Positions 20,166 through 33,000 of a stretch of 64,000 nucleotides of DNA are shown piece by piece. The notes below the pieces were generated by a model, which was given only the letters and a program-made list of their open reading frames with translations, did no database searches and was not told where the DNA came from. Within the stretch, counting starts at the first letter, position 1; each line of letters opens with the position of its first letter. The DNA is from Gordius sp. MW1 (lineage: Eukaryota; Nematomorpha; Gordioida; Gordea; Gordiidae). Both the position numbers and the translations under genes were made by a program. The stretch covers positions 14,260,168 to 14,324,167 of the forward strand of contig OZ038531.1 of the NCBI GenBank assembly GCA_964036665.1, written 5' to 3'.

Positions 20166-23100
20166 TTTAAGTCATTTCTTTTGGAATTTTGTGTGAAGGA
20201 ACTTAAATATTTAAAAGTTAGCAACTTTGGGTATCGTATTATCCTCGATTGACTCCCGATAAGAAATTTAAAGCAGCAAGAACTCTCAATTTCAGAAAAG
20301 AGAACATTTGACTGTTGCGATTAGTTTGTTTTGTATCGCTTTTTAAACGTATGTGCTGAATTATTGAAACATGCTCTATGCGATCGTGATTTCAAAGTAA
20401 TAATTTTCTGATTCTGATAAATTTTAACTTTTTGTAATGAAATTCACGTCTGATATCAAAAACTTTCACCGCAGGAACTAATTTACAAGAATAAAATTTG
20501 AAACATTTTGAGGTCAAAATTTTATTTTTGTTATTTTATGTGAAGGAGCAAAAATATCTAAAGGTTAGCAAATTTGAGAATAATATTATCTTCGATTGAC
20601 TCCCGATAAGGTGAGAACTATTAATTTGAGAAAAGAGAACCTTTTATTGTTGCGAGTTGGCATTATGCCCTTGTTATTATCCCGATAAGAAGGCACGGGA
20701 GGAAGTTTTAGATTGAGAAAAATAATAATTTTCGTATTGCGTTTAGTTTGTTTAAATATCGGCTTTTAAGCGTGTCTCTAGTTTTTGTGAAACTAGCTGT
20801 ATGCGATCGTAATTTACCCTTAAGAATTTGTGATGCCTGATCGAAAAAATATTTTTTTTACGGAATTAATATCTGATATTGAAAACTTTCATGGGGGCTA
20901 TATGGTTGAACAAAAAAAGAGAAAATATTTTGAGGACAAAAAAATAATTATTTTCATATTCTTTTGAAACGGGGTTAAAAAAATATTTAAAAAATTGTGG
21001 GTATTCTTGACATTATGCCCTTGTTAGAATCCAGATAAAAAAAATTTGCACGAGGGGAAGTTTTAGATTGAGAGAAATCTAAAGTTTCGTGTTGGGTTTA
21101 GTTTGTTTCAATATCGCTTTTTAAGGAGGTCTCAAGTTTTGTGAAACAAGCTCTATGCGATCGTGATTAAAAGTTAATAATTTTTGATGCCTCGAAAAAA
21201 ACCTTTCTTTAAGGAATTCACCTCTGATACCGAAAACTTGAGGGCTATGTGGTTGAACAAAAAAAGTGAAAAAAATTAAGAATTCGAAAAAATATTTTTA
21301 TTCATATTCTTTCGAAAAGTGGGTCAAAATATCTTTATAAGTTAGTAAATATTCTTGGCATTACACCTTTGTTTGAACATGAAAGGAAGTTTTAGATTGA
21401 GAGAAATTAAAATTTTCCTGTTGCGGATCGCTTTTTGTGTCTTTAGTTTTCGTGAAAAAAGCTCTAAGCGATCGTGATTTAAAGTTAATAATTTTTAGCG
21501 ATCGTGATTTAAAGTTAATAAATTTTGATGCCTGATCGAAAAAAATTTATCTTTACGGAATTCACATCTGATACAGAAAACTTTCATGAGGGCGGTATGT
21601 TTGAACAAAAACAGGGATTAAATTTTTAGGTCGAAAATTTTTTTTTTTCATATTCTTTTGAAAAGTGGGTGAAAATATCTTTATAAGTTAGTAAATATTC
21701 TAGACATTAGGCCCATGTTAGAATCCCTATATGAATTTTTGCATGAAAAGAAGTTTTAGATTGAGAGAAATTAAAACATTTGTGTTGAGTTTAGTTTGTT
21801 TCAATATTGTATTTTAAGTTTGTCTCTAGTTTTTGTGAAACAAGCTCTATTCCATCGTGATTTAAAGATAGTAATTATTGATGCCTGATCGAATTTTTTT
21901 TTACGGAATTCACCTCTGATAAGAAAACTTTCATGAGGGCTATATGGTTGAACAAAAAACGTAAAAAAATTTTGAGATCAAAAATTTTTTTGTTCATTTC
22001 GTAAGGTGGGTGAAAATATCTTTATAAGTTAGTAAATATTCTTGGCATTACGCCCTTGTTAGAATCCCGATAGGAATTTTTGTACAGGAGGAAGTTATAG
22101 ATTGAGAGAAATTAAAATTTTCCTGTTGCGTTTAGTTTGTTTCACTTTCAATATCGCTTTTTTTGTCTTTAGTTTTCGTGAAAGAAGCACTAAGCGATTT
22201 TAAATTTATAATTTTTGATGCCTGATCGAAAAAAAAGTTTCTTTACGGAATTCACCTCTGATATCGAAAACTTTCATAAGGGCTATATGGTTGAACAATA
22301 AAAGGGAAAAAGTTTTAAGATCGAAAAATTTTTTTTTTCATATTCTTTCGAAAGATAAATATTCTTGGCATTACGCCCTTGTTAAAATCCCTATAGGAAT
22401 TTATACATTAAAAAAATTTTTAGTTTGAGAGAAATTAAAATTTTCTTGTTGTGTTTAGTTTTTTTCAATATCGCTTTTTGTGTCTCTAGTTTTTGTGAAA
22501 CAAGCTCTATGTGATCGTGATTTAAAGTTAATAATTTTTGATGCCTGATCGAAAAAAAAATTTCGTTACGGAATTCACCTTTGATATCGAAAACTTTCAT
22601 GAGGGCTATATAGTTGAACAAAAAAAGGGAAAAAGTTTTAAGATCGAAAAAATTTTTTTTTCATATTCTTTCGAAAGATGGGTCAAAATATCTTTATAAG
22701 TTAGAAAAAATTCTTGGCATTAGCCCTTGTTAAAATCCCCATAGGAATTTATACATCAAAAAAATTTTAATTTGAGAGAAATTAAAATTTTCTTGTTGGG
22801 TTTAGTTTTTTTCAATATCGCTTTTTGTGTCTCTAGTTTTTGTTAAAGAAGCTCTAAGCGATCGTGATTTTAAGATAATAATTATTGATGCCTGATCTAA
22901 AATTTTTATTTTTTACGGAGTTCACCACTGATATTGAAAAACTTACATGAGGGCTATATGGTTGAACATGTGAAAAAATTTTGGAGTCGAAAAAATATTT
23001 TTTTCATTATGCCCTCGAGAAAAAATTCCCCCCGATAAGAATTTTTGCACGAAGATAAGTTTTGATTGAGAGAAATTAAAATTATCGTGTTGCGTTTAGA

Positions 23101-25110
23101 TTGTTTCAATATCGCTTTCTAAGCGTGTCTCTGGTTTAGTGAAACAAGCTTTATGCGATCGTGATTTAAAGTTAATAATTTGTCATAATTGATCAAAAAA
23201 ATTTATCTTTACGGAATTCACCTCTGATATCGAAAAATTTCATGAGGGCTATATGGTTTAGAGGTGACCGCGGGCCTAATTTTTTATTCCCGGCCCGCCC
23301 CACGGTGGTATTAAAAAAAACTCACGCCCACTCACGCTTGCCACTAAAGTTTTTTGACCCGACCCGCCCGCTCACGAAATGAAATATTTTGATTCACGCA
23401 CGTCACGCCCGAAAATTCACGGTGTTTGTAAATTTTTCAAAATTGGTAACCTATAATTATACACTTTTTTGAATTTATTCTATTTATTTCTATAATTCCA
23501 TAACTAAATATAAATACAATTTATAAATCAAAATTTTTATTTAAAAAAAGAATAATATCCATGTTTTTTGATTTTAATTGAGTACGCCTTTCCTCCAACA
23601 AGCAAATAAAACATATTTAAATCTATGTATTACCATATTTCCATTGATTTATTATTTTTCATTGGTTGTTGTATTTTGTTGGGTCTACTAATACTCTAGA
23701 TCTTTGAGTTTAATTGTTAATAAAGAAATATTTATTATATATTAATATAATATTATAAATTCTACTTCACTACTCATACATTACATTAAAGCATTTATTA
23801 CAAATAATAAAAAGTAAAAACTTTCAATGACATTTGTAAATACTTAAATTTATAATTTAATGCGAAGAATTACATTCTCATTGTAAAATAATATATATAA
23901 TAATAAAATACCTGAAAGAAGATCACTATATACATGTAAAAGCTTGTTGATTTGAATTTGAACATACAAATTTTAAAAGAAAAAGCTAGCAAAATTAAAA
24001 ATAGGTTCACTCGGATGTTGCTTATAAAATGCAAAAGATTTTTTGTTTTCAAAAACTAATCTTTTTAAAAAAAAAATAAATTAAATTAAATAATAAATAA
24101 TATATATATATTTTAAAATTATAAATCTGCTAATTTATATTAATAAAAAACAATTTTAAAAATTAAAATTTCCGTGATTTATGGAAATTTGTCTTCACGC
24201 CCACTCACGCATGGGGAAAATTTTGGAAAGGCCCGTCACGCCCAGTCACGCCTAATAATTTAAAATTGCTTCACATTCACGCTGTGACCCACCTTGACAC
24301 GGTGGGTCACGCGTATTTTCACGGCCCGCGCCCACCTCTAATGGTTGAACAAAAACAGGGAATAAATTTATAAGTCGAAAAATTTTTTTTTTCATATTCT
24401 TTCGAAAAGTGGGTGAAAATATCTTTATAAGTTAGTAAATATTTTTGGCATTACGCCCTTGTTATGATCCCTATAGGAATTTTTGCATGAAAGGAAGTTT
24501 TAGATTGAGAGAAATTAAAACATTTGTGTTGTGTTTAGTTTGAATCAATATCGCTTCTAGTGTCTCTAGTTTTTGTGAAAGAAGCTCTAAGCGATCGTGA
24601 TTTTAAGATAATAATTATTGATGCCTGATTTAAAATTTTTATTTTTTACGGAGTTCACCTCTGATATTGAAAAACTTACATGAGAGGGCTATATGGTTGA
24701 ACATACAACGTGAAAAATTTTGGAGTCGAAAAAATATTTTTTTCATTATGCTTCCCGGGGGAAGTTTTAGATTGAGAGAAATGAAAATTTTCGTGTTGCG
24801 TTTAGATTGTTTCAATATCGCTTTCTAAGCGTCTCTCTAGTTTTTGTGAAACAAGCTTTATGCGATCATGATTTAAAGTTAATAATTTTTCATGACTGAT
24901 CAAAAAAAATTTTTTTTTACGGAATTCACCTCTGATATCGAAAACTTTCATGGGGGCTATATGGTTGAACAAAGAAATTGAAAAAATTTTTAGGTCGAGA
25001 AAAATATTATTTTTCATATTCTTTCGAAAGTTGGCTAAAAATTCTTTAAAAGTCAGTAAATATTCTTAGCATTAAGTCCTTGTTAGAATCTCGATAAGAA
25101 TTTAGTGAAA
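20166..25110 (-). repeat. Satellite array, minus orientation, about 320-360 bp monomers
   Basis: Diverged monomers recur in tandem, each with a CTCTATGCGATCGTGATTT-like box (near 20368, 21150, 21451, 22505, 22853, 23152, 24588, 24856), GGAATTCACCTCTGATATCG and GAGGGCTATATGGTTGAAC. Spacing varies because of indels and an insertion at 23259-24340. The reverse complement aligns with the main right-hand satellite, so this is the same family inverted. The monomers are much more diverged from each other than those on the right. Confidence 0.88.
23259..24340. mobile_element. hAT-like non-autonomous element inside a satellite monomer
   Basis: The ends are inverted copies, TAGAGGTGACCGCGGGCC on the left and TAGAGGTGGGCGCGGGCC on the right (minus strand), 16 of 18 identical. 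The sequence ATGGTT flanks both sides (23253-23258 and 24341-24346). Removing the element restores the monomer's CTATATGGTTGAAC. The YAGAGGTG start is typical of hAT elements, although only six of the expected eight duplicated bases match. The subterminal regions are rich in TCACGCC motifs, and the 700-bp centre is extremely AT-rich with no transposase. Confidence 0.85.
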
Positions 25111-27018
25111 GAAGAACTCAAGCCTCAATTAAACCAAGGTTATTGGACAAAAAGAATTTTGTTTCAACCTGTTCATCCTATGAAGTTGTCGTTTTTAGAC
25201 GTGATTTCCATGATAAAAAGTAAAAATTTATCAGTATCAGAAAACTATTTCTTTAAAATCATGATCGCATAGAGCAGTTTTGAAAACCTAAACACTCACG
25301 CTGCGATACAACCAACTAATCGCAACAATAAAACGTTGTCTTTTGTCAAAATGAGAGTTTTCGCTGCTTAAAAGTTTTTTTCGGGAGTCAATCGAGGATA
25401 ATAGGATTCTGAAATTAACTTACTTTTATATATTTTATCAAGCTCTTTCACTTGAAAAGCTTGAAAAAAATATTTTTTTCTTAGATAATTTTCACATTTT
25501 TTTGTTTTAACCGTATTCATCCGATGAAAGTTGTCGTTTTCAGACGTGATTTCTATGATAAAAAGTAAAAATTTACCAGAAACAGAAAACTATTTCTTTA
25601 AAATCATGATCGCATAGAGTATGTTTCAAAAATTAGCCTCACGTTGCGATACAAGCAACTAATCGCAACATTAAAACGTTGTCTTTTGTCAAAATGAGAG
25701 TTTTCGCTGCTTAAATTCTTTTCGGGAGTCAATCGAGGATAATAAGATTCTTAAATTGGCTTGCTTCTATATATCTTTTCAAGCTTTTTCACATAAAAGA
25801 ATAAAAAATATTTTTTTTCTTAGAAAATTTTTCACATTTTTTTTTCGACCGTATTCATCCGATGAAAGTTGTCGTTTTCAGACGTGATTTCCATGATAAG
25901 TAAAAATTTATCAGAATCAGAAAACTATTTCTTTCAAATCATGATCGCATAGAGCAGTTTTCAAAAATTAAACACTCACGCTGCGATACAACCAACTAAT
26001 CACAACAATAAAACGTTGTCTTTTGTAAAAATGAGAGTTTTCGCTGCTTAAAAGTTCTTTTCGGGAGTCAACCGAGTATAATAGGATTCTCAAATTGGCT
26101 TTCTTCTATATATTTTTTCAAGCTGTTTCACATAAAATAACAAAAAAATATTTTTTTTCTTAGAAAATTTTTCACATTTTTTTGTTTCAACAGTATTCAT
26201 CCGAAGAAAGTTGTCGTTTTCAGACGTGATTTCCATGATAAAAAGTAAAAATTTATCAGAAACAGAAAACTATTTCTTTAAAATCATGATCGCATAGAGC
26301 AGTTTTTAAAAATTAAGCACTCACGCTGCGATACAACCAACTAATCGCAACAATAAAACGTTGTCTTTTGTCAAAATGAGAGTTTTCGCTGCTTAAAAGT
26401 TTTTTTCGGGAGTCAATCGAGGATAATAGGATACTCAAATTAACTTATTTTTATATATTTTATCAAGCTCTTTCACTTGAAAAGCTTGAAAAAATATTTT
26501 TTTTTTCTTAGATAATTTTCACATTTCTTTGTTTTAACCGTATTCATCCGATGAAAGTTGTCGTTTTCAGACGTGATTTCCATGATAAAAAGTAAAAATT
26601 TACCAGAAACAGAAAACCATTTTTTTAAAATCATGATCGCATAGAGTATGTTCCAAAAAATTAGCCTCACGTTGCGATACAAGCAAATAATCGTAACATT
26701 AAACCTTGTCTTTTGTCAAAATGAGAGTTTTCACTGCTTAAATTCTTTTCGGGAGTCAATCGAGGATAATAGGATTCTCAAATTAGCTTGCTTCTATATA
26801 TATTTTCAAGCTTTGTCACATAAAAGAATAAAAAATATTTTTTTTTTAGAAAATGTTTCACATTTTTGTTTCGACCGTATTCATCCGATGAAAGTTGTCG
26901 TTTTCAGACGTGATTTCCATGATAAGTAAAAATTTATCAGAATCAGAAAACTATTTCTTTCAAATCATGATCGCATAGAGCAGTTTTCAAAAATTAAACA
27001 CTCATGCTGCGATACAAC

Positions 27019-30000
27019 CAACTAATCGCAACAATAAAACGTTGTCTTTTGTCAAAATGAGAGTTTTCGCTGCTTAAAAGTTCTTTTCGGGAGTCAACCG
27101 AGGATAATAGGATTCTCAAATTGGCTTTCTTCTATATATTTTTTCAAGCTCTTTCACATAAAATAACAAAAAAATATATTTTTTAGAAAATTTCACATTT
27201 TTTTGTTTCAACCGTATTCATCCGATGAAAGTTGTCGTTTTAAAACGTGATTTCCATGATAAAAAGTAAAAAATTTACCAGAAACAGAAAACTATTTCTT
27301 TAAAATTTTGATCGCATAGAGTATGTTTCAAAAATTAGCCTCACGTTGCGATACAAGCAACTAATCGTAACGTTAAAACGTTGTCTTTTGTCAAAATGAG
27401 GGTTTTTGCTGCTTAAATTCTTTTCGGGAGTCAATCGAGGATAATAGGATTCTCAAATTGGCTTGCTTCTATATATCTTTTCAAGCTTTTTCACATAAAA
27501 GAATAAAAAATATTTTTTTTCTTAGAAAATTTTTCACATTTTTTTTGCGACCGTATTCATCCGATGAAAGTTGTCGTTTTCAGACGTGATTTCCATGATA
27601 AGTAAAAATTTATCAGAATCAGAAAACGATTTCTTTAAAATCATGATCGCATAGAGCAGTTTTCAAAATATAAACACTCACGCTGCGATACAACCAACTA
27701 ATCGCAACAATCAAACGTTGTCTTTTGTCAAAATGAGAGTTTTCGCTGCTTAAAAGTTTTTTTCGGGAGTTAATCGAGGATAATACGATTCTCAAATTAA
27801 CTTACTTTTATATATTTTATCAAGCTCTTTCACTTGAAAAGCTTGAAAAAAAGTTTTTTTTCTTAGATAATTTTCACATTTTTTTGTTTTAACCGTATTC
27901 ATCCGATAAAAGTTGTAGTTTTAAGACGTGATTTCCATGATAAAAAGTAAAAATTTACCAGAAACAGAAAACTATTTCTTTAAAATCATGATCGCATAGA
28001 GTATGTTTCAAAAATTAGCCTCACGTTGCGATACAAGCAACTAATCGTAACATTAAAACGTTGTCTTTTGTCAAAATGAGAGTTTTCGCTGCTTAAATTC
28101 TTTTCGGGAGTCAATCGAGGATAATAGGATTCTCAAATTGGCTTGCTTCTATATATCTTCTCAAGCTTTTTCACATAAAAGAATAAAAAATATTTTTTTT
28201 CTTAGAAAATTTTTCACATTTTTTTTTCGACCGTATTCATCGGATGAAAGTTGTCGTTTTCAGACGTGATTTCCATGATAAGAAAAAATTTATCAGAATC
28301 AGAAAACTATTTCTTTCAAATCATGATCGCATAGAGCAGTTTTCAAAAATTAAACACTCATGCTGCGATACAACCAACTAATCGCAACAATAAAACGTTG
28401 TCTTTTGTCAAAATGAGAGTTATCGCTGCTTAAAAGTTCTTTTCGGGAGTCAACCGAGGATAATAAGATTCTTAAATTGGCTTTCTTCTATATATTTTTT
28501 CAAGCTCTTTCACATAAAATAACAAAAAAATATATTTTTTAGAAAATTTCACATTTTTTTGTTTCAACCGTATACATCCGATGAAAGTTGTCGTTTTTAG
28601 ACGTGATTTCCATGATAAAGGTAAAAATTTATCAGAATCATAAAACTATTTCATAAAATCATGATCGCATAGAGTAGGTTTCAAAAATTAGCCTCACGTT
28701 GCGATACAAGCAACTAATCGCAACATTAAAACGCTGTCTTTTGTCAAAATGAGAGTTTTTGCTGCTTAAATTCTTTTCGGGAGTCAATCGAGGATAATAG
28801 GATTCTCAAATTGGCTTGCTTCTATATATCTTTTTTAGCTTTTTCACATAAAAAAATAAAAAATATTTTTTTTCTTAGAAAATTTTTCACATTTTTTTTG
28901 CGACCGTATTCATCCGATGAAAGTTGGCGTTTTCAGACGTGATTTCCATGATAAGTAAAAATTTATCAGAATCAGAAAACTATTTCTTTCAAATCATGAT
29001 CGCATAGAGCAGTTTTCAAAAATTAAACACTCACGCTGCGATACAACCAACTAAACACAACAATAAAACGTTGCCTTTTGTCAAAATGAGAGTTTTCGCT
29101 GCTTAAATTCTTTTCGGGAGTCAATCGAGGATAATAGGATTCTCAAATTGGCTTGCTTCTATATATCTTTTCAACCTTTTTCACATAAAAGAATAAAAAA
29201 TATTTTTTTTCTTAGAAAATTTTTCACATTTTTTTTGCGACCGTATTCATCCGATGAAAGTTGTCGTTTTCAGACGTGATTTCCATGATAAGTAAAAATT
29301 TATCAGAATCAGAAAACTATTTCTTTAAAATCATGATCGCATAGAGTATGTTTCAAAAATTAGCCTCACGTTGCGATACAACCAACTAATCGCAACAATC
29401 AAACGTTGTCTTTTGTCAAAATGAGAGTTTTCGCTGCTTAAAAGTTTTTTTCGGGAGTTAATCGAGGATAATACGATTCTCAAATTAACTTACTTTTATA
29501 TATTTTATCAAGCTCTTTCACTTGAAAAGCTTGAAAAAATTTTTTTTTTTCTTAGATAATTTTCACATTTTTTTATTTTAACCGTATTCATCCGATAAAA
29601 GTTGTAGTTTTAAGACGTGATTTCCATGATAAAAAGTAAAAATTTACCAGAAACAGAAAACTATTTCTTTAAAATCATGATCGCATAGAGTATGTTTCAA
29701 AAATTAGCCTCACGTTGCGATACAAGCAACTAATCGTAACATTAAAACGTTGTCTTTTGTCAAAATGAGAGTTTTCGCTGCTTAAATTCTTTTCGGGAGT
29801 CAATCGAGGATAATAGGATTCTCAAATTGGCTTGCTTCTATATATCTTTTCAAGTTTTTCACATAAAAGAATAAAAAATATTTTTTTTCTTAGAAACCTT
29901 TAACATTTTTTTTCGACCGTATTCATCCGATAAAAGTTGTCGTTTTCAGACGTGATTTCCATGATAAGTAAAAATTTATCAGAATCAGAAAACTATTTCT

Positions 30001-33000
30001 TTCAAATCATGATCGCATAGAGCAGTTTTCAAAAATTAAACACTCATGCTGCGATACAACCAACTAATCGCAACAATAAAACGTTGTCTTTTGTCAAAAT
30101 GAGAGTTTTCGCTGCTTAAAAGTTCTTTTCGGGAGTCAACCGAGGATAATAGGATTCTCAAATTGGCTTTCTTCTATATATTTTTTCAAGCTCTTTCACA
30201 TAAAATAACAAAAAAATATATTTTTTAGAAAATTTCACATTTTTTTGTTTCAACCGTATACATCCGATGAAAGTTGTCGTTTTTAGACGTGATTTCCATG
30301 ATAAAGGTAAAAATTTATCAGAATCAGAAAACTATTTCATAAAATCATGATCGCATAGAGTAGGTTTCAAAAATTAGCCTCACGTTGCGATACAAGCAAC
30401 TAATCGCAACATTAAAACGTTGTCTATTGTCAAAATGAGAGTTTTCGCTGCTTAAATTCTTTTCGGGAGTCAATCGAGGATAATAGGATTCTCAAATTGG
30501 CTTGCTTCTATATATCTTTTCCAGATTTTTCACATAAAAGAATAAAAAAATATTTTTTTTAGAAAATTTTTCACATTTTTTTTGCGACCGTATTCATCCG
30601 ATGAAAGTTGTCGTTTTCAGACGTGATTTCCATGATAAGTAAAAATTTATCAGAATCAGAAAACTATTTCTTTAAAATCATGATCGCATAGAGCAGTTTT
30701 CAAAACATAAACACTCACGCTGCGATACAACCAACTAATCGCAACAATCAAACGTTGTCTTTTGTCAAAATGAGAGTTTTCGCTGCTTAAAGGTTTTTCT
30801 CTGAAGTTAATCGAGGATAATACGATTCTCAAATTAACTTACTTTTATATATTTTATCAAGCTCTTTCACTTAAAAAGCTTTAAAAAAAATTTTTTTTTC
30901 TTAGATAATTTTCACATTTTTTTGTTTTAACCGTATTCATCCGATGAAAGTTGTCGTTTTAAGACGTGATTTCCATGATAAAAAGTAAAAATTTACCAGA
31001 AACAGAAAACTATTTCTTTAAAATCATGATCGCATAGAGTATGTTTGAAAATTAGCCTCACGTTGCGATACAAGCAACTAATCGTAACATTAAAACATTG
31101 TCTTTTGTCAAAATGAGAGTTTTCGCTACTTAAATTCTTTTCGGGAGTCAATCGAGGATAATAGGATTCTCAAATTGGCTTGCTTCTATATATCTTTTCA
31201 AGCTTTTTCACATAAAAGAATAAAAAATATTTTTTTTCTTAGAAAATTTTTCACATTTTTTTTTCGACCGTATTCATCCGATGAAAGTTGTCGTTTTCAG
31301 ACGTGATTTCCATGATAAGTAAAAATTTATCAGAATCAGAAAACTATTTCTTTCAAATCATGATCGCATAGAGCAGTTTTCAAAAATTAAACACTCATGC
31401 TGCGATACAACCAACTAATCGCAACAATAAAACGTTGTCTTTTGTCAAAATGAGAGTTTTCGCTGCTTAAAAGTTCTTTTCGGGAGTCAACCGAGGATAA
31501 TAGGACTCTCAAATTGGCTTTCTTCTATATATTTTTTCAAGCTCTTTCACATAAAATAACAAAAAAATATATTTTTTAGAAAATTTCACATTTTTTTGTT
31601 TCAAACGTATACATCCGATGAAAGTTGTCGTTTTTAGACGTGATTTCCATGATAAAGGTAAAAATATATCAGAATCAGAAAACTATTTCATAAAATCATG
31701 ATCGCATAGAGTAGGTTTCAAAAATTAGCCTCACGTTGCGATACAAGAACCTAATCGCAACATTAAAACGTTGTCTTTTGTCAAAATGAGAGTTTTCGCT
31801 GCTTAAATTCTTTTCGGGAGTCAATCGAGGATAATAGGATTCTCAAATTGGCTTGCTTCTATATATCTTTTCCAGATTTTTCACATAAAAGAATAAAAAA
31901 ATATTTTTTTTAGAAAATTTTTCACATTTTTTTTGCGACCGTATTCATCCGATGAAAGTTGTCGTTTTCAGACGTGATTTCCATGATAAGTAAAAATTTA
32001 TCAGAATCAGAAAACTATTTCTTTAAAATCATGATCGCATAGAGCAGTTTTCAAAACATAAACACTCACGCTGCGATACAACCAACTAATCGCAACAATC
32101 AAACGTTGTCTTTTGTCAAAATGAGAGTTTTCGCTGCTTAAAAGTTTTTCTTTGGAGTTAATCGAGGATAATACGATTCTCAAATTAACTTACTTTTATA
32201 TATTTTATCAAGCTCTTTCACTTAAAAAGCTTTAAAAAAAAATTTTTTTTCTTAGATAATTTTCACATTTTTTTGTTTTAACCGTATTCATCCGATGAAA
32301 GTTGTCGTTTTAAGACGTGATTTCCATGATAAAAAGTAAAAATTTACCAGAAACAGAAAACTATTTCTTTAAAATCATGATCGCATAGAGTATGTTTGAA
32401 AATTAGCCTCACGTTGCGATACAAGCAACTAATCGTAACATTAAAACGTTGTCTTTTGTCAAAATGAGAGTTTTCGCTACTTAAATTCTTTTCGGGAGTC
32501 AATCGAGGATAATAGGATTCTCAAATTGGCTTGCTTCTATATATCTTTTCAAGCTTTTTCACATAAAAGAATAAAAAATATTTTTTTTCTTAGAAAATTT
32601 TTAACATTTTTTTTTGACCGTATTCATCCGATGAAAGTTGTCGTTTTCAGACGTGATTTCCATGATAAGTAAAAATTTATCAGAATCAGAAAACTATTTC
32701 TTTCAAATCATGATCGCATAGAGCAGTTTTCAAAAATTAAACACTCATGCTGCGATACAACCAACTAATCGCAACAATAAAACGTTGTCTTTTGTCAAAA
32801 TGAGAGTTTTCGCTGCTTAAAAGTTCTTTTCGGGAGTCAACCGAGGATAATAGGATTCTCAAATTGGCTTTCTTCTATATATTTTTTCAAGCTCTTTCAC
32901 ATAAAATAACAAAAAAATATATTTTTTAGAAAATTTCACATTTTTTTGTTTCAACCGTATACCTCCGATGAAAGTTGTCGTTTTTAGACGTGATTTCCAT

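Noticed and set aside
26473..26929. Short ORFs within satellite (also 62945-63193, 22391-22621, 24802-25017)
   Set aside because: They arise from single variant monomers, are absent from neighbouring copies and encode no recognisable domain.
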